Shown here: positions 42,901 through 43,913 of the stretch, piece after piece
How the letters are laid out: each line of letters starts with the position of its first letter
How positions within the stretch are numbered: the first letter of the stretch is position 1
NCBI GenBank assembly: GCA_900766265.1
Contig: CAAFUS010000014.1
Span: forward strand, 1 to 43,913
Reading direction: 5' to 3'
DNA length: 43,913 bases
From: Pseudomonadaceae bacterium
Lineage (GTDB): Bacteria; Pseudomonadota; Gammaproteobacteria; Pseudomonadales; Pseudomonadaceae
Translations under genes and position numbers: made by a program
Notes under the pieces: generated by a model
What the model saw: only the letters and a program-made list of their open reading frames with translations
What the model was told of the DNA's origin: nothing
Databases searched by the model: none

Positions 42901-42986
42901 ATTGGGATCAGTTCGAACGTCACCATGCCGGCGTCGCATCAGCACTTCTGAAATACATCAATGAATCAAGAAAGGACGCGAGATGA
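39915..42986 (+). CDS. XPD/DinG-type Fe-S helicase of the pPIWI-RE island
   Basis: A 1023-aa SF2 helicase. The N-terminal 215 residues are unique to this family. Walker A is PTGTGKS (residues 233-239). A cluster Cys316, Cys335, Cys357, Cys363 follows; the last gap (x5) matches the Fe-S cluster of DinG/XPD, so a 4Fe-4S cluster is likely. Motif II is DEID (420-423), motif III GFSATAYFPG, and motifs V/VI GPMARGHNIV and QLIGRGRRGG. It should unwind DNA or hybrids 5'-3'. It overlaps the REase gene, and its stop overlaps the pPIWI-RE-like start (ATGA). Type IV CRISPR DinG proteins are related, but no cas genes are present. Confidence 0.85.
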   Translation: MQPLSDISTTLFLALAARYVGSEPMLADAAALCAGRTRGWSTWCALQDADQLLIAESLRLRPSLVAQPKRFLMSAEAIIKGERSPFELIDASKLSDELHEQDCYRISPHLNADQLIREYFEALKYGRATPVYAQLPESGDVVLKHIAGDQVRVFVVPESERSVLEVADCHIHIPSSPAVQEIKWELGSLRELAQQLDATPNLHSQHEASLTNIWGSEPRRAADSGNFYRVNAPTGTGKSVAMVMMSIDAARRGHRVVIAVPTLVELENTVRILKQSLAVAAADLKVAPLHSATRVYERAQIQFAQSNTASAYDYACLLDAYASDLLDVEPGKEPCFNVRVSTQEEGRLEHSKRLNHCPFLFKCGRTRMLSEALEADIVVINHHALLSGTTRIPLSDADQFPGPRSLIELLLRTAPVFLVDEIDGLLKSAIDSSVIELKLGNQGDNSPLLRLFNTVVGRSNILGIDRSSLYRVNWALTYCTLSVSQLMNLQQEKYFEWPKKETTWSDADDTFITEKLGINREELEQLFNNTNRIPPHLERLSHHLACWRSNDGEHKLETLAVNLGHLIKALSDSGLLPAPLKEHDQIRLKASLILRGTLLVIETHLRNLQVELPAFVNAEIPNAYEVRRSIAGPEPLSPTPNGPLQRAVFGFKRKDSSDNDSTLNVVAMRGDPHSTLLSLPDVSALGYAGVKRLFIGFSATAYFPGASAYDLRAKDFIDVPDAAGQITFENVNQTTAISGATFAERKFLVSKFAKEIWPWAKARLQSLANDPKTQERARLLLVTNSDTDAEVLAMTLAKMQGGPGQLVGWVRGRQSEYKPSSLEAQQTLVYDDLAEFTSGRHKDKTLLVSALGPMARGHNIVNADGLSAIGAVVICVRPLPSSDSPNNNLAHICYETGKAVAFYSSPGLLMMQERKHSNALLQSIRTARPAFSQQPDNIRHYTIMNILVSLTQLIGRGRRGGTPVTCYFADAAFLNGLKPWHEMLNESVHQLKKDGDWDQFERHHAGVASALLKYINESRKDAR

Positions 42987-43794
42987 AGGCCCTTGAGCTA
43001 CGCACCAGCCTATTCAAATTTGATGCGACCCAATTGGGGCAAGCCTACCGTGTGGTAATCGGCCCCCAGTATCTCGACGCGTGGCAAGCGCTTCAGGGGC
43101 TGGTTAAAAAGCCACATCCGGGCCTGCCTACGACAGGATTGGAGGAGATGCTTGCCGTTCTTTCCCGGGGCCCCGTAAAGGTGGACCTATTCCCCCAAAA
43201 AAAGGGCGGTGTCTCGGCAATTCTCATGCTCTATCCGCTGTCGGTCGACACTATCAACGAGGTGCTCCACCTATGGTCGATGGACGTCCTTAGGATTTGG
43301 AACGAGCAACTGGTCGGCATTGAAGGAAAGTTGATCGTCACCGACGTGGTGCCGCTGGATACAAGTCGTCTAGTCACGCCTGGAGACATTTCATCGCTCG
43401 CGTATACGGTCATTCCTTGGCTGGTGGGACAAGCCCTCATACAAACGCCCATGCAGGCAGCGAGGCCCATCAAGCTGTACCAGGCAGCTGATTCCAGCTT
43501 GCTTGCATGGGATGACCCTATCGTTTCCGAAAATGATGTCCGATATGCCAGTGCACTGCATGCTATCGAACCGACTCTTGTCTTGCTGCACGGTCGGCCG
43601 CAGCCCTACATCCAGCTACGTGTGAAACTGACCCAGGTGATGCCCAACCTTGTAGGCAAGAAAAAACATGCCTGGGTCAAAACCGGCGACCTGATCGTCA
43701 AAGCGAAGCTCAAAACCAAGAAGACGGACGAAGGCTGGGAAACTACGTACGAGCACCCTGTCGAGAAGCTGCTGACCTTCATGGGCGTACAGTC
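42983..43794 (+). pseudogene. pPIWI-RE-like protein, N-terminal part, interrupted by an IS end
   Basis: It starts at ATGA overlapping the helicase stop. About 270 residues resemble the N-terminal X domain (DUF3962-like) of pPIWI-RE proteins (KLYQAADSSLLAWDDPIV, ALHAIEPTLVLLHGRPQPYIQLRVKL, KHAWVKTGDLIVKAKLK). Full proteins are several times longer and carry PIWI/RNase H domains. Here the frame leaves the family at LTFMGVQS, runs 13 codons into IS21-like terminal DNA and stops at 43832-43834. The PIWI part should resume beyond the IS, outside the window. The family call is from memory of conserved segments and operon context. Confidence 0.65.
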
Positions 43795-43913
43795 TGTTGG
43801 CGCTGATGGAAAATTGACCCACCCTGCCGATTGAAATTTGACCCAGGGCGGATTGCTGATTTTGTTACCAGCAACTGTGGATAAGTCTACCAGCGCAGCT
43901 GCTGTTGCCCCCA
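43795..43913. mobile_element. Terminal end of an IS21-family-like element
   Basis: It begins with TGTTGGCG at the point where the pPIWI-RE similarity stops. It contains the repeated motif AAATTGACCCA (43811-43821) and AAATTTGACCCA (43834-43845), the closely spaced terminal repeats typical of IS21-type ends. The transposase genes and the other end lie outside the window. Confidence 0.55.

Noticed and set aside
39892..42986. Type IV CRISPR (DinG/csf4) locus
   Set aside because: The helicase is of the same superfamily, but there are no csf1-3 genes and no repeat-spacer array in the window.
1..43913. CRISPR arrays, tRNA or rRNA genes
   Set aside because: No regularly spaced repeats and no tRNA-like or rRNA-like sequence were noticed.

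Overview
This window looks like a chromosomal accessory region of a Pseudomonas (putida/stutzeri-like). The assignment rests on an OprD-family porin beside a CzcRS/CzcCBA metal-efflux cluster, the recC-recB-recD gene order, a Tn5563-like transposon, and the strength and content of the genes. All of it is judged from sequence alone, with no database search.

Layout. (1) Positions 1-14600 are a heavy-metal resistance region: the end of a broken SRAP-like reading frame, a HAD hydrolase, a CadR-like MerR regulator divergent from an HMA-CDF transporter, a small periplasmic protein, a czcS/czcR-type two-component system, an OprD-like porin, czcCBA, a second small periplasmic protein and a czcD-type CDF exporter. 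Copies of one dyad (ATTAC-N6-GTAAT) sit in front of the response regulator, porin/czcC, both small periplasmic genes and czcD, so the region probably forms one metal-responsive regulon. (2) Positions 14900-19981 are a Tn3-family transposon related to Tn5563. It carries merR, merT, merP, a Cys-rich orf, tnpA and a PIN toxin/antitoxin pair, but no merA. Its left 38-bp inverted repeat cuts an isoprenylcysteine methyltransferase-like gene. (3) Positions 20174-22072 hold a tyrosine recombinase and a small gene of unknown function behind a near-perfect LexA (SOS) box. (4) Positions 22327-24912 are a decaying copy of a regulator module: truncated Sel1 gene, WYL regulator with an in-frame TAG, 54-aa gene, and ruined cargo. 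(5) Positions 24925-34147 are the recCBD operon. (6) Positions 34281-43834 are the intact module. A leftward operon encodes Sel1-repeat, unknown/glycosylase-like and ART-like proteins. A rightward arm encodes the WYL regulator, the 54-aa protein, a 277-aa unknown, a restriction-endonuclease-like protein, an XPD/DinG-type helicase with an Fe-S cysteine set, and the N-terminal part of a pPIWI-RE-like protein. (7) From about 43795 the sequence looks like the end of an IS21-family element that interrupts the pPIWI-RE gene.

The most striking signal is a 19-bp palindrome, TGCGACA-N5-TGTCGCA, found five times: before and after both WYL genes, and 42 bp upstream of the recC start codon. This suggests that one WYL protein controls the pPIWI-RE defence-like operon, the divergent Sel1 operon, itself and the housekeeping recCBD operon. 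The two WYL modules are direct repeats flanking recBCD, with different cargo behind each copy, as expected for a defence-island slot where cargo is exchanged.
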